Below, piece after piece: positions 8,332 through 16,643 of a stretch of DNA of 64,000 nt. The stretch covers positions 248,001-312,000 of the forward strand of contig NZ_JAINZW010000004.1 in NCBI RefSeq assembly GCF_020026895.1, in the 5' to 3' direction. Positions within the stretch are counted from its first letter, which is position 1, and each line of letters starts with the position of its first letter. The DNA is from Novilysobacter selenitireducens (GTDB lineage Bacteria; Pseudomonadota; Gammaproteobacteria; Xanthomonadales; Xanthomonadaceae). A model generated the notes under the pieces. The model made no database searches and was not told the origin of the DNA. It was given only the letters and a program-made list of their open reading frames with translations. A program made the translations under genes and the position numbers.

Positions 8332-9390
8332 CTACTCCTGCAGGTACGCTCCACACCCGCGGTACGTTCGATCCCCGACCCGCAGCTCAGCCGCAGCCTC
8401 GAAGGCCTCGCCACTCATCCCGTCGCTGCACGGCTCGCGGCGGATCGACAGGGCGACGGCGGACCCGTCGGCCGCCTCGCCCGCAAACCCCTCGTCCGTC
8501 GCGCGACTACGCGCCTCCACGCTGCGCTCGCCATAGTCGAGTTCGGCCCGGATCGTCGGCGTCGCACCACTGCCCACTTCCAACCACCAGCCCGGCTCGT
8601 TGCCGACCGCGCGGAATGCGACGCCGCGTTGCGCGGCCTCGTACCACGGCGACGCCACATCGCTGCGAGTGCATTCGCGTGGCTCGTTGCCCGCCAACGT
8701 GAAGCGGGCGATGTCGCCCTTGGTCCAGAACTCGTTGCCGGCTTCGGCGTAGCGCGCGCCGGACGCGGCCATGGCCTGCGGCAGCGTTGCGTTGCGGCCC
8801 GACCACCACAGTTGAACCGCTGCTGGCGGCAGGTCGAACCGACTGGCGACACGCAGGTCGCCGCATTGCCAGTGCACCACGGCACGGTCGCCGACCGGGG
8901 CAGCGGAGGCGCTCGCGTCCGCGGCTGCACGGACCATGGCCAATTGGACGGCGATTTCCTGCCCCGGCGTGACCGGCGTGCGGGTGTTGGTCACGAACCA
9001 CAGCCGGCCGTCGCCGTCGTACAGCGATGCATGCAGCCCGTAGCGGCCGCCGTCGCGGACCTTGGCCGGATCAAAGGGCAGGGTGAAGCGGTATGGCGGG
9101 CCGGACGCGTTGTCGATGCGGGTCTCGGCGATGACGGCCGCCTGCGTGTCCGCCAACTGGTTATCGATCAACTGGACGTGCAACCGCGCACCGGGCACGC
9201 GGATGCGCTCACGGTAGGTGGCGGTGCCGACGATCGATCCCTTTGTGGCGGGTGCTTCACCGTAGGGCATGTCGTCCGGCCCGGGCGCACTGACGCCGCG
9301 GTCGCGTGACTGGCACGCGGGCAGCGCGAGCGCGGTTGCAGCGGCCAGGAGCGCCATGCCGATCGGCGAGGCAAAGGGGAGACGGGGCAT
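8332..9390 (-). CDS. Three-domain lipoprotein: YbaY-like, MliC-like and COG3650-like
   Basis: A 352-residue predicted outer-membrane or periplasmic lipoprotein. The signal peptide ends ALALPAC (Cys26). Three parts follow. About 50-165 is a YbaY/YscW-type domain (GTATYRERIRVPGARLHVQL and RYGLHASLYDGDGRLWFVTN). About 190-250 is an MliC-like C-type lysozyme inhibitor domain (VHWQCGDLRVASRF, LWWSGRNATLPQAMAASGARY, EFWTKGDIA). About 255-350 resembles COG3650 (GVAFRAVGNEPGWWLEV, FxGEAADGSAVALSI, RTYRGCGAYL). This suggests envelope stress and host-lysozyme protection. Domain calls rest on motif recognition; the architecture is the notable point. Confidence 0.78.
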   Translation of the reverse strand: MPRLPFASPIGMALLAAATALALPACQSRDRGVSAPGPDDMPYGEAPATKGSIVGTATYRERIRVPGARLHVQLIDNQLADTQAAVIAETRIDNASGPPYRFTLPFDPAKVRDGGRYGLHASLYDGDGRLWFVTNTRTPVTPGQEIAVQLAMVRAAADASASAAPVGDRAVVHWQCGDLRVASRFDLPPAAVQLWWSGRNATLPQAMAASGARYAEAGNEFWTKGDIARFTLAGNEPRECTRSDVASPWYEAAQRGVAFRAVGNEPGWWLEVGSGATPTIRAELDYGERSVEARSRATDEGFAGEAADGSAVALSIRREPCSDGMSGEAFEAAAELRVGDRTYRGCGAYLQE

Positions 9391-9480
9391 GGCGGACTCC
9401 GGTGAACGCGGGAGCCCGGATTATCCGGAGGAGGCGTGTTAGCCGGTTGTCATGGGCACGCCGGGGCCGCGGCCAGCGCC

Positions 9481-9563
9481 TTTGTAGGAGCGGCTTCAGC
9501 CGCGATCGGAACCTTGACCGTACGACCGACTTCAGATCGCGGCTGAAGCCGCTCCTACAGGGG
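9481..9563. repeat. REP-type inverted repeat, GTAGGAGCG family
   Basis: TGTAGGAGCGGCTTCAGCCG (from 9483) faces its near-perfect inverse CGGCTGAAGCCGCTCCTACA (from 9540), a REP doublet in the gap between two minus-strand genes. It could form a strong hairpin in the transcript leaving the M14 peptidase gene. Confidence 0.88.
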
Positions 9564-9578
9564 TAGGGGTCGTTTCGG

Positions 9579-11354
9579 TTAATTCGGCGCGGTATCGACG
9601 CGCAGCACCGGATACAGGTTCAGCCGATCGTCCCACGCGCTGTGGCGGCGGTAGAAGAAGTCCAGTCGCGCGGCGGGGTCCCTGGCGAAGGCTTCGTCCT
9701 CGCGCACGCGGCGCTCGAACTCGGCTTTCAGCGCGGGATCGGCGGCCAGCATCTCGCGCGCCACGGCCTCGGCCACGTATGGCTCCATGTATTCCTTGCG
9801 CTCGAAGTGGTTGTTGAAGAAGCCCCACGCGGCCAGCGAATCCGGTGCCTGCGGCTCCAGCATCGCCATCACCACGCGCGACAGCGGCTGGGCGATCGGG
9901 ACGAACAGCGCGCCGGCAGCCAGGTCGTGCGTCTCGCCGGCCCAGTCGCCCTGCAGCGTGAGCCGCTGGTGGCTCTCCAGCGGCCGGGCAGCGAACTCGG
10001 CCGTGTCGGCACGGAACGCCTGCACCCCCACGTCCTCAAGCGCCGCATCCAGCGTGCGGTACTGCACGCCGTGCGCGTCCAACCGCTCCGCGACCCAGCC
10101 CGCGTGCGTGGCCGGCACCAGGTAGCCGGCGCCCGGGGCCTCGACCACGCGCCCCGGCACCACCTCGTCGCGCACCTGGATGTTCCAGACCTGCGGCTTA
10201 GTCTCGTCGTAGCGCGTCATCAGCGCGCCGGACACGTCCGACGGCGTGCGGGTGTAGGCGTAGCCACGGAACGGCATCGTCCGCGTGGCGTCCGTGGCCT
10301 TGTAGTCCAGCGGCACCGGCGTGCCGGCGATGGCCGCGGCACGCGCGTCGGCCGCCTGCACCGCGTCCAGCCACTGCGCGCCGTGCTGCGCGACCAGTTC
10401 GACCACCGCGACGATCGTGTTGCGCGTCAATGCCACGCGGGTCGGATAGTCCTTCCAGGAGTGGGTTTCGACCAGCATTCCGAAGCGGTTGCGCGCCGAC
10501 ACGTAGCCCTGCGAGAACCGCGGCGGGGCGGCACCGTCCTCGATAACCGACGCGGGGTTGTCGTGCTCGACGAACGAGGGATAGAACGGCAGCGGCAGCG
10601 CGCCCTGGTCGGCCAGGCGGGCGATGGTGGCATCGCGCAGCTGCGTGCCGATCACCTGCAGCACCCCGTCGCCACCGTGCAGCGGCTCGACCTGGATGGC
10701 GATGTCGTGCTCGAACTGCGCGCCATTGGTGGCGTGCAGGTCGGCGACCACCAGCGGGTCCCACGCGTCCAGCAGCGCCAGCATCGCGCGCATCTCCGGC
10801 GCGTCGGCCTTCAGGTAGTCGCGGTTGAGGTTGTAGTTCTGCGCCGTGGTGCGCCAGCCCATTTGCTCGGGCCCGCGCTGGTTGGGTCGGTTCCACGCGC
10901 CGAAGCGCTCGTGTCCATCGACGTTGAAGACCGGCACGAACAGCAGCACTTGCTTGGCCAGTGCGCCCTCGGCCGCCTCGCCCTCGAGCAACTGCCGCAG
11001 CGCCAGGAAGCCCGCGTCCTTGCCGTCGATCTCGCCGGCGTGGATGCCGCCCTGCATCAGCGTCACCGGGATGCCGCGCTCGGCGGCGTCGCGTGCGGTG
11101 AAGGCGCCGGTGTCGGTCGCCACCAGCACGTGCATCGGGCGGCCCTCCGGCGTGGTGCCGAAGCGCTCGCATTTCACCCGGTCCGGGTATTGCGCCGCGA
11201 ACGCCTCGCACAACTGCGTGACCTCGTCGTACCGCCCGGTCTGGATGAAGCCACTGCGCTCGGCGTGGGTGGTGATCGGTGCCGTTTGCGACAGGGCGGC
11301 AGCGGGCAGGGCGAGCAGGGCGGCGAGCAGCGCGGGGCGCAGGGTCGGGGTCAT
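9579..11354 (-). CDS. Secreted M14-family zinc carboxypeptidase
   Basis: A 591-residue exported peptidase. A signal peptide (TLRPALLAALLALPAAALS) precedes the M14 domain. The zinc ligands are His and Glu in GGIHAGEIDGKD and a distal His in VVADLHATNG; NYNLNRDYLK carries the substrate-binding Asn-Arg element. The catalytic Glu is probably in MLVETHSWKDY. The C-terminal ~230 residues form an additional domain typical of this large periplasmic subgroup. Role: extracytoplasmic peptide degradation. ATG 11354 starts the signal peptide; an upstream in-frame start would only add a poor N-terminus. Divergent from the GST gene. Confidence 0.88.
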   Translation of the reverse strand: MTPTLRPALLAALLALPAAALSQTAPITTHAERSGFIQTGRYDEVTQLCEAFAAQYPDRVKCERFGTTPEGRPMHVLVATDTGAFTARDAAERGIPVTLMQGGIHAGEIDGKDAGFLALRQLLEGEAAEGALAKQVLLFVPVFNVDGHERFGAWNRPNQRGPEQMGWRTTAQNYNLNRDYLKADAPEMRAMLALLDAWDPLVVADLHATNGAQFEHDIAIQVEPLHGGDGVLQVIGTQLRDATIARLADQGALPLPFYPSFVEHDNPASVIEDGAAPPRFSQGYVSARNRFGMLVETHSWKDYPTRVALTRNTIVAVVELVAQHGAQWLDAVQAADARAAAIAGTPVPLDYKATDATRTMPFRGYAYTRTPSDVSGALMTRYDETKPQVWNIQVRDEVVPGRVVEAPGAGYLVPATHAGWVAERLDAHGVQYRTLDAALEDVGVQAFRADTAEFAARPLESHQRLTLQGDWAGETHDLAAGALFVPIAQPLSRVVMAMLEPQAPDSLAAWGFFNNHFERKEYMEPYVAEAVAREMLAADPALKAEFERRVREDEAFARDPAARLDFFYRRHSAWDDRLNLYPVLRVDTAPN

Positions 11355-11456
11355 CGGCAGGCTCCAGGAACGAAGGGCGGATGGTAAAGGACGAAGCGGG
11401 GTGCTTCCCTGCACCGCGCCACGCCCTAGACTTCACGCTCCCATCGGAGCCTTCGC

Positions 11457-12089
11457 ATGCACACCCTGTATTACGCCCCCGGCGCCGCCAGTTTTGCCGT
11501 GCACTGGCTGCTGCTTGAGCTCGATATTCCGCACGAGTTGCGCCTGCTCGACCTGAAGGCCGGCGACCAGAAGCAGCCCGGGTACCTCGCCCTCAACCCC
11601 GGCGGCGTGGTGCCGACGCTGGTGGTCGACGGCCAGCCGATGACGGAAGCCGCCGCGCTGCTGCTGACGCTGGCCGACGCGCACCCCCAGGCCGGGTTCG
11701 TACCGCCGCAGGGCGATCCGCGGCGCGCCTCGCTCTACCAGTGGATGTTCCACCTGGCCAACGCCGTGCAGCCGCTGTTCCGGCTCTGGTGGTATCCGCA
11801 GGAAGCCGCGGGCGAGGCCTATGCCGACGCCGCCCGCGAGGCGGTGCGTCCGCGTATCGAAGCCTGCTGGGACCGCATCGACGCGCACCTGGGTGCGCAT
11901 GGCCCGTACCTGTTGGGCGATGCGGTCAGCGTCGCCGACTTCTACCTGACGATGCTGATGCGCTGGTCGCGCAACATGCCGCAGCCGGCGACCTCGTGGC
12001 CGCACCTGGCCGCGCACGCCCAGCGCATGCGCGCACGCCCCAGCTTCCGCACGCTGTACGAGCGCGAAGGCCTGGAGGAGTGGGCCTGA
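11457..12089 (+). CDS. Glutathione S-transferase family protein
   Basis: A 210-residue bacterial GST. The thioredoxin-like N-terminal domain starts HTLYYAPGAASFAVHWLLLE with the cis-Pro region NPGGVVPTLVVDG and the glutathione-binding MTEAAALLL; the all-helical C-terminal domain has the conserved N-capping motif YLLGDAVSVADFYL. It probably conjugates or reduces electrophilic substrates with glutathione; the substrate is unknown. A TAGACT hexamer lies near 11427, 25 bases before the start. The rhomboid gene follows 88 bases downstream on the same strand. Confidence 0.88.
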   Translation: MHTLYYAPGAASFAVHWLLLELDIPHELRLLDLKAGDQKQPGYLALNPGGVVPTLVVDGQPMTEAAALLLTLADAHPQAGFVPPQGDPRRASLYQWMFHLANAVQPLFRLWWYPQEAAGEAYADAAREAVRPRIEACWDRIDAHLGAHGPYLLGDAVSVADFYLTMLMRWSRNMPQPATSWPHLAAHAQRMRARPSFRTLYEREGLEEWA

Positions 12090-12177
12090 GCCGATGCCCG
12101 GCGTGCGCATCCGTTAGGCTGCGTGCTTCGCATCGCGGCCCGGGCGGCCGCACGCCTGCTACCGGACCCATTACCTG

Positions 12178-12783
12178 ATGCTGACCCTGATCCTGATCGC
12201 CGTGACCGTGCTGGTCACGTGGCTGGCCTTCAATAACCCGCGCCTGCTGGACCGGCTGATCCTCTGGCCGCCCGCCATCGACCGCAAGCACCAGTACGAC
12301 CGGCTGCTGACGCACGGCTTCATCCACGCCGACTGGCAGCACCTGCTGTTCAACATGATCACGCTGTTCTTCTTCGGCCGCTTCGCCGAGCAGGTGATCA
12401 GTTCGATGATCGGCCCGGTCGGCTTCGTGCTGTTCTACCTGTCGGCCATTGTCATCGCGATCCTGCCGACCTACCTGCGCCACCGGCACGATGTGCAGTA
12501 CCGCAGCCTGGGCGCGTCGGGCGCGGTGTCGGCGGTGCTGTTCGCCTTCATCCTGGTGCAGCCGTGGTCGCTGATCTTCGTGTTCTTCCTGCCGGTGCCG
12601 GCGATCCTCTACGGCGTGTTCTACGTCGGCTATTCGTTCTGGATGGACCGGCAGGGCGGCGACAACACCAACCACAATGCGCACCTGTCGGGCGCGATCT
12701 ACGGCGTGCTGTTCATGCTGCTGATGGAGCCGCGCATCGCGGGGCTGTTCCTGGAGCGGCTGGCCAGCCCTTCGTTCGGATGA
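12178..12783 (+). CDS. Rhomboid family intramembrane serine protease
   Basis: A 201-residue polytopic membrane protein with about six hydrophobic segments. The early loop HGFIHADWQHLLFNM is typical of rhomboids; the catalytic Ser is Ser114 in GASGAVSA and its partner His169 in NHNAHLSGA. Rhomboids cleave substrate transmembrane helices inside the inner membrane; the substrate here is unknown. The protein ends shortly after the last helix, with no extra cytoplasmic domain. Start ATG 12178 lies about 60 bases after a region without other start codons. Confidence 0.92.
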   Translation: MLTLILIAVTVLVTWLAFNNPRLLDRLILWPPAIDRKHQYDRLLTHGFIHADWQHLLFNMITLFFFGRFAEQVISSMIGPVGFVLFYLSAIVIAILPTYLRHRHDVQYRSLGASGAVSAVLFAFILVQPWSLIFVFFLPVPAILYGVFYVGYSFWMDRQGGDNTNHNAHLSGAIYGVLFMLLMEPRIAGLFLERLASPSFG

Positions 12784-12846
12784 CCGCCTGCTGATGCGTC
12801 AACGGCCCGCTGCGGAATGGGGGGCAGCGGAGAAGTGGGGAAGGCT

Positions 12847-13041
12847 TCAGGCCGCCAGCGACCGCGGCCCCTCGGCGATAGCCGCGGGTTCACCGTAGGC
12901 TGTCACCAGCCGGCCGTAGATGACGGCATCCAGGCGGTCCAGTTCGTCGTTGTCGGCGCCCTCGCAGGCGATGTCGTACAGCCGTTCCACGAGTTCTTCG
13001 TCGCTGGCCGACTCGATCTGATGCTTCTGCAACACGTTCAT
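12847..13041 (-). CDS. Small conserved-looking acidic protein, function unknown
   Basis: A 64-residue protein I do not recognise. It starts MNVLQKHQIESASDEELVER and is rich in Asp/Glu and Leu, likely helical and cytosolic. The start is well supported: GGAGG lies nine bases before ATG 13041, and the codon use fits a real gene. It converges on the rhomboid gene. A longer reading from further upstream has no ribosome binding site. Confidence 0.7.
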   Translation of the reverse strand: MNVLQKHQIESASDEELVERLYDIACEGADNDELDRLDAVIYGRLVTAYGEPAAIAEGPRSLAA

Positions 13042-13351
13042 GGTGGCGTTCCCCTCCAAGTGTGATTCCGTGATCCCCTTGGCAGACCTGCCGCAGATTC
13101 CATGCCAGCAGGTCCCTGGTTTCGGGATCCTCCACGCGGGTCGCGGTCCGGCAGGGCGGCCGGGTGGGGAGCGAGGGTGCGTGTCCTGGTTCCAACGCAA
13201 GCGGCTGACACACCGGGTCACTCCTGGACCGGTGTCGGCCTGCCTGTGACACCTGCCGGCGCTCACCCGGCCTGAAGGTTTGGCGTGTTACGACGCAATG
13301 GCCGGCGGCTGTGGCCGCCCGAGCCCGTCCACGACCCCACAGGAGGCACGC
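13042..13351. other. Intergenic region between divergent small-protein and histone-like genes
   Basis: About 310 bases with no gene I can support; open frames here are composition artefacts. It must contain both promoters. AGGAGG at 13340-13345 serves the histone-like gene. No clear -10/-35 pair or hairpin stands out. Confidence 0.5.
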
Positions 13352-14170
13352 ATGGCGACCCGGAAAGCCGCCAAGAAGACCGCCACCCCGGCCCGCAAGG
13401 CTGCGAAAAAGGCGTCCCCCGCCCGCAAGACTGCCAAGAAGGCCGCAGCCACGAAGGCTGCGACGAAGAAGTCGGCAGCGAAAAAGGCGGCCACCAAGCG
13501 TGGCGCCGCGAAGAAGTCGGTCGGCAGGAAGTCCATGACCACGAAGACGGCCGCCCGGAAGACCGCAGGGAAGACAGCGGCGAAGAAGGCCACGAAGAAG
13601 ACGGCTGCAAAAACGTCCGCCAGGAAGGCTGCGAAGAAAACGGCTGCGAGAACGGCTGCGAAGAAGGCGACGAAGAAGGTCGCCACCAAGAAGGCTGCAA
13701 AGAAGACGCCACGAAAGGCGACCACCAGGACACCTGCGAAGAAGGCCGGCGCTCGCAAGACGTCCGCCGCCAAGGTCGCAAAGACGCCGGCGAAGTCCGC
13801 CCGCAAGACTGTCGCGAAGAAGGCGGTGCGCAAGTCCCCGGCAAAATCGACGGCACGCAAGACCGCCTCCCCGGCCGCCCGCAAGCCCGCCACCAGGCGC
13901 AGCACCGCCCGCAAGCGCAGGATCACACCCGAGCAGGCGCTGGAGAACACACGCAAACTGCTCGAAGCCAAGCACGCCCACGACCGCGAGCCCCACCCGT
14001 GGCAACAATTGGGTGGCCAGGGTGCGCCGACGCCGGATGCCGGCTTCCAGTCCGGCGACGCGGCCGGCAAGGCCGAGGAGCTGCACGCCGCCGAAAGCCG
14101 CATGCAGGCGATCCAGGGCAGCATCGGAACGCAGGGCCGGCACAACCAGGGCAAGCGCGACAACCGCTGA
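13352..14170 (+). CDS. Histone H1-like lysine/alanine-rich DNA-binding protein
   Basis: A 272-residue basic protein. Residues 1 to about 190 are low-complexity repeats of the AAKKA/ARKTA/TKKAA type, like eukaryotic H1 tails and bacterial H1-like proteins, and would bind DNA non-specifically. From about residue 190 the composition changes to a non-repetitive tail with ITPEQALENTRKLLEAKHAH and HPWQQLGGQ, then a Gln/Gly/Ala-rich end. It may compact the nucleoid or act on condensates; the tail may be a partner-binding element. AGGAGG lies seven bases before ATG 13352. The repeat length probably varies between strains. Confidence 0.85.
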   Translation: MATRKAAKKTATPARKAAKKASPARKTAKKAAATKAATKKSAAKKAATKRGAAKKSVGRKSMTTKTAARKTAGKTAAKKATKKTAAKTSARKAAKKTAARTAAKKATKKVATKKAAKKTPRKATTRTPAKKAGARKTSAAKVAKTPAKSARKTVAKKAVRKSPAKSTARKTASPAARKPATRRSTARKRRITPEQALENTRKLLEAKHAHDREPHPWQQLGGQGAPTPDAGFQSGDAAGKAEELHAAESRMQAIQGSIGTQGRHNQGKRDNR

Positions 14171-14199
14171 CCCGATTACTCCCATTTCCACCACCACCA

Positions 14200-14231
14200 G
14201 GCCGGCGTCCCCGAAGAAACGGGGGCCGGCC
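14200..14231 (+). other. Strong hairpin between histone-like and GNAT genes
   Basis: GGCCGGC-GT-CCCC, an eight-base loop, then GGGG-G-CCGGCC forms a stable stem-loop just before the AGGAGA of the next gene. No T-run follows, so it is not a standard intrinsic terminator; it could stabilise the upstream mRNA or limit downstream translation. Confidence 0.55.
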
Positions 14232-14245
14232 ACCAGGAGACTTGC

Positions 14246-14533
14246 ATGGGTGACCAGGACCCGCCGATCCACCACGACCAGGACGTTCACCGGTTCGCCA
14301 CCACCGTCGACGGCGAGCGCGCCTACATCGACTACCGCCTCGAGGGCGGCGTGATGACGCTGACCCATACCTGGGTGCCCGACGCGATCGGCGGACGCGG
14401 CATTGCCGGGCGACTGGTCCGGCACGCGCTGGAGCACGCCCGGGCCGAAGGCCTTCGCGTGCACCCGGCCTGCTCGTACGCCGACGCCTGGATGCGGCGC
14501 CACCCCGAGGTCGAGGACCTGCGGGCGGCCTGA
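14246..14533 (+). CDS. GNAT-fold N-acetyltransferase-like protein (YjdJ type)
   Basis: A 95-residue minimal GNAT-fold protein of the YjdJ/N-acetyltransferase-like group. The strand RAYIDYRLEGGVMTLTHTWVP, the acetyl-CoA loop GGRGIAGRLVRHALEHARAEG and the terminal CSYADAWMRRHPEVEDL match this family, including the conserved cysteine of PACSYA. The acceptor is unknown. AGGAGA lies six bases before ATG 14246. It follows the lysine-rich H1-like gene by 75 bases; whether it acetylates that protein is untested speculation. Confidence 0.88.
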   Translation: MGDQDPPIHHDQDVHRFATTVDGERAYIDYRLEGGVMTLTHTWVPDAIGGRGIAGRLVRHALEHARAEGLRVHPACSYADAWMRRHPEVEDLRAA

Positions 14534-14620
14534 CCAACCCGGCCCGCCAGCAGGCGATGGACAGCCGCGCGGACCCGCGCGCGCATCGTTCCGCACGGCG
14601 ACAGCCGCCGGTGCACTGCG

Positions 14621-14626
14621 TAGAAT
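14621..14626 (+). promoter_or_regulatory. TAGAAT -10 box for PAS protein, leaderless layout
   Basis: TAGAAT ends six bases before ATG 14633, matching the spacing seen at uup and nfuA. Confidence 0.5.
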
Positions 14627-14632
14627 CCCGCA

Positions 14633-15793
14633 ATGTCCATCCACGCCACCGCCTTCGACGCCCTTCCCATCCAGGTCTGGACGGCGCGCCCGGATGGCAC
14701 GCTGGACTACGTCAACCCTGCCGTCACCGACTACTTCTGCGTCACCGCGGCCAGCGTCCTGGCGCACGGCTGGAAGAACCTCTGCCACCCCCATGACCTG
14801 ATCGAAGCCGTGCAGCGCTGGGCATCCGCGCTGCAGACGGGCGAGCCGTACGAGGTCGAGTTCCGGCTGTTGCGGGGCGCGGACCGCCAGTACCGGTGGC
14901 ATGTGGCCCGGGCGTTCCCGGTGCGCGACGGAAGCGGCACGGTCACCGGCTGGGTCGGGACCAACACCGACGTCGACTTCATCAAGCGCGCGCAGGAGCA
15001 GGGGCAGGCCACTGCCGCCCGTGCACAGATGGCGCGCGAACGCTTCCGGCTGCTGCTGTCGCAGGCGCCGGTGGCGATTACCGTTACCGAGGGCCCGGAA
15101 CACCGGGTCGAGCTAAGCAACTGGCGCGCACGCCAGATCGTCGGTGGGCGCAATGTCGAGGGCCTGACGCTGGCCGAGGCGTTCCCTCACCTGGCCGGCC
15201 ACGAGTCCATGAAGCGGCTGGACCAGGCGTATCGGACCGGCGAGCGGCTCGAGGACCGCGAGGTCGCGTTCGAGCTGGATCGCGATGGCGATGGCGTGCT
15301 GGAGCCGTGCTGGTTCGACACCACGGTGGAGCCGCTGCGCGATGCCGGCGGGGCCGTCAGCGGGTTGATGGTCGTCAGCGTCGAGCTCACCGCCACCGTG
15401 CTGGCGCGCCGCGAGGTCGAGCGGCTGCTCGCCGAGCGCGCTGCCGTGCTGGAAAACCTGCCCGACGGCGTGATCATCACCGACGCCGCGGGACGCATCA
15501 CGTTCGTCAATCGCCGCGCCGAAGCACTGCACGGCTGCGCGCTGCTGGACGTCCCGCCCGAGCACTACGCCGAGGCCTACAGCCTGTACACCGAATCCGG
15601 CGAACCGCACCCGTTCGACGAGCTGCCGCTGGCGCGCGCGATCCTGCGCGACGAAGTCGTGACCGGTGGGCGCTGGCGCATCCGCCGCAGCGACGGCAGC
15701 GAAGTGCTGGCCCAGGGCGATGCACAGCCGCTGTGGTCGGCCGACGGCCACAAGATCGGCGCGGTCGTGGTGGTGCGCGAAGTCACCCCCTGA
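14633..15793 (+). CDS. Three-PAS-domain protein without an output domain
   Basis: A 386-residue soluble protein made of PAS-type sensor domains only. PAS1 (about 5-120) starts ALPIQVWTARPDGTLDYVN and ends in a PAC-like VRDGSGTVTGWVGTNTDVD; a helical linker follows; PAS2 (about 140-265) has QAPVAITVTEGPEHRVELSN; PAS3 (about 275-386) has LENLPDGVIITDAAGRITFVN and ends GAVVVVREVTP. There is no kinase, GGDEF, EAL or HTH domain and no membrane helix. It must signal through a partner, or be a remnant of a longer sensor; the stop comes cleanly at a domain edge and rluF follows. Confidence 0.85.
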   Translation: MSIHATAFDALPIQVWTARPDGTLDYVNPAVTDYFCVTAASVLAHGWKNLCHPHDLIEAVQRWASALQTGEPYEVEFRLLRGADRQYRWHVARAFPVRDGSGTVTGWVGTNTDVDFIKRAQEQGQATAARAQMARERFRLLLSQAPVAITVTEGPEHRVELSNWRARQIVGGRNVEGLTLAEAFPHLAGHESMKRLDQAYRTGERLEDREVAFELDRDGDGVLEPCWFDTTVEPLRDAGGAVSGLMVVSVELTATVLARREVERLLAERAAVLENLPDGVIITDAAGRITFVNRRAEALHGCALLDVPPEHYAEAYSLYTESGEPHPFDELPLARAILRDEVVTGGRWRIRRSDGSEVLAQGDAQPLWSADGHKIGAVVVVREVTP

Positions 15794-15812
15794 CCGCCAG
15801 GCCTCCCACGAC

Positions 15813-16526
15813 ATGCGACTGAACAAATACATCAGCGACACCGGCGCCTGCTCGCGCCGCGAAGCGGACCGCCTGATCGCCGAAGGCCGCGTCACCATCA
15901 ATGGGTTGCGCGGCCGCGTCGGCAGCGAGGTGGGCGAGGGCGACACCGTCCTGGTCGATGGCCAGCCGCTGCGCACGCGCACGGCCGCCAAGGGCAAGCG
16001 CCGGCATGTCTACATCGCGCTCAACAAGCCGGTGGGCGTGGTGTGCACCACCGAGTCGGGCGTCAAGGACAACATCGTCGACTTCGTCGGACACGAGCAG
16101 CGCATCTTCCCGATCGGCCGCTTGGACAAGGACTCCGAAGGGCTGATCCTGCTGACCAGCAACGGCGACATCGTCAACGACATCCTGCGCGCCGAGAACA
16201 AGCTGGAGAAGGAATACCTGGTCGGCCTCAACCATGCCGTGACCGACGAGTTCCTGCGCGGCATGGCGCGTGGCGTACCGGTGCACGGACAGACGACGCT
16301 GCCGTGCAAGACCGGCCGGCTGGGCAAGTTCGGGTTCCGCATCGTGCTGGTGCAGGGGCTCAACCGGCAGATCCGCCTGATGGCCCAGCACTTCGGTCAC
16401 CGGGTCAAGCGCCTGGTCCGCGTGCGCATCGGCAACGTCAAGCTGGCGCACCTCAAGACCGGCCAGTGGCGCAACCTGACCGATGCCGAGCTGCAGCGCC
16501 TGTTGCCCGGCCGCACCGACTGGTAA
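15813..16526 (+). CDS. rluF: 23S rRNA pseudouridine(2604) synthase RluF
   Basis: A 237-residue RsuA/RluB/E/F-family enzyme. An S4 RNA-binding domain (MRLNKYISDTGACSRREAD and GRVTINGLRGRVG) precedes the catalytic domain, in which the nucleophilic Asp lies in IGRLDKDSEGLILLTSNGD. The block QGLNRQIRLMAQHFGHRVKRLVRVRIGNV is characteristic of RluF, which modifies U2604 of 23S rRNA (and tRNA-Tyr U35 in E. coli). Start ATG 15813 fits the S4 domain start; it follows the PAS gene by 19 bases. Confidence 0.9.
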   Translation: MRLNKYISDTGACSRREADRLIAEGRVTINGLRGRVGSEVGEGDTVLVDGQPLRTRTAAKGKRRHVYIALNKPVGVVCTTESGVKDNIVDFVGHEQRIFPIGRLDKDSEGLILLTSNGDIVNDILRAENKLEKEYLVGLNHAVTDEFLRGMARGVPVHGQTTLPCKTGRLGKFGFRIVLVQGLNRQIRLMAQHFGHRVKRLVRVRIGNVKLAHLKTGQWRNLTDAELQRLLPGRTDW

Positions 16527-16643
16527 TCCGCGTTACTGCATTCGCGCCCGGCATCGCCGCGTGCCGCCGCCCGCGGCCTGCGTAGATCACAGCGTCACAT
16601 CGTCGCCCCTATCGTCGCGGGCAGCCACAAGGAATTGCAGTCG

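Noticed and set aside
13400-13900. Possible CRISPR-like or tandem DNA repeat
   Set aside because: The periodic pattern is the codon-level echo of AAKKA-type protein repeats; no spacers of regular length.
12890-15103. A 737-codon minus-strand frame over the histone-like and PAS genes
   Set aside because: Translation is Leu/Arg/Gly low complexity produced by the antisense of Lys/Ala repeats; no ribosome site or domain.
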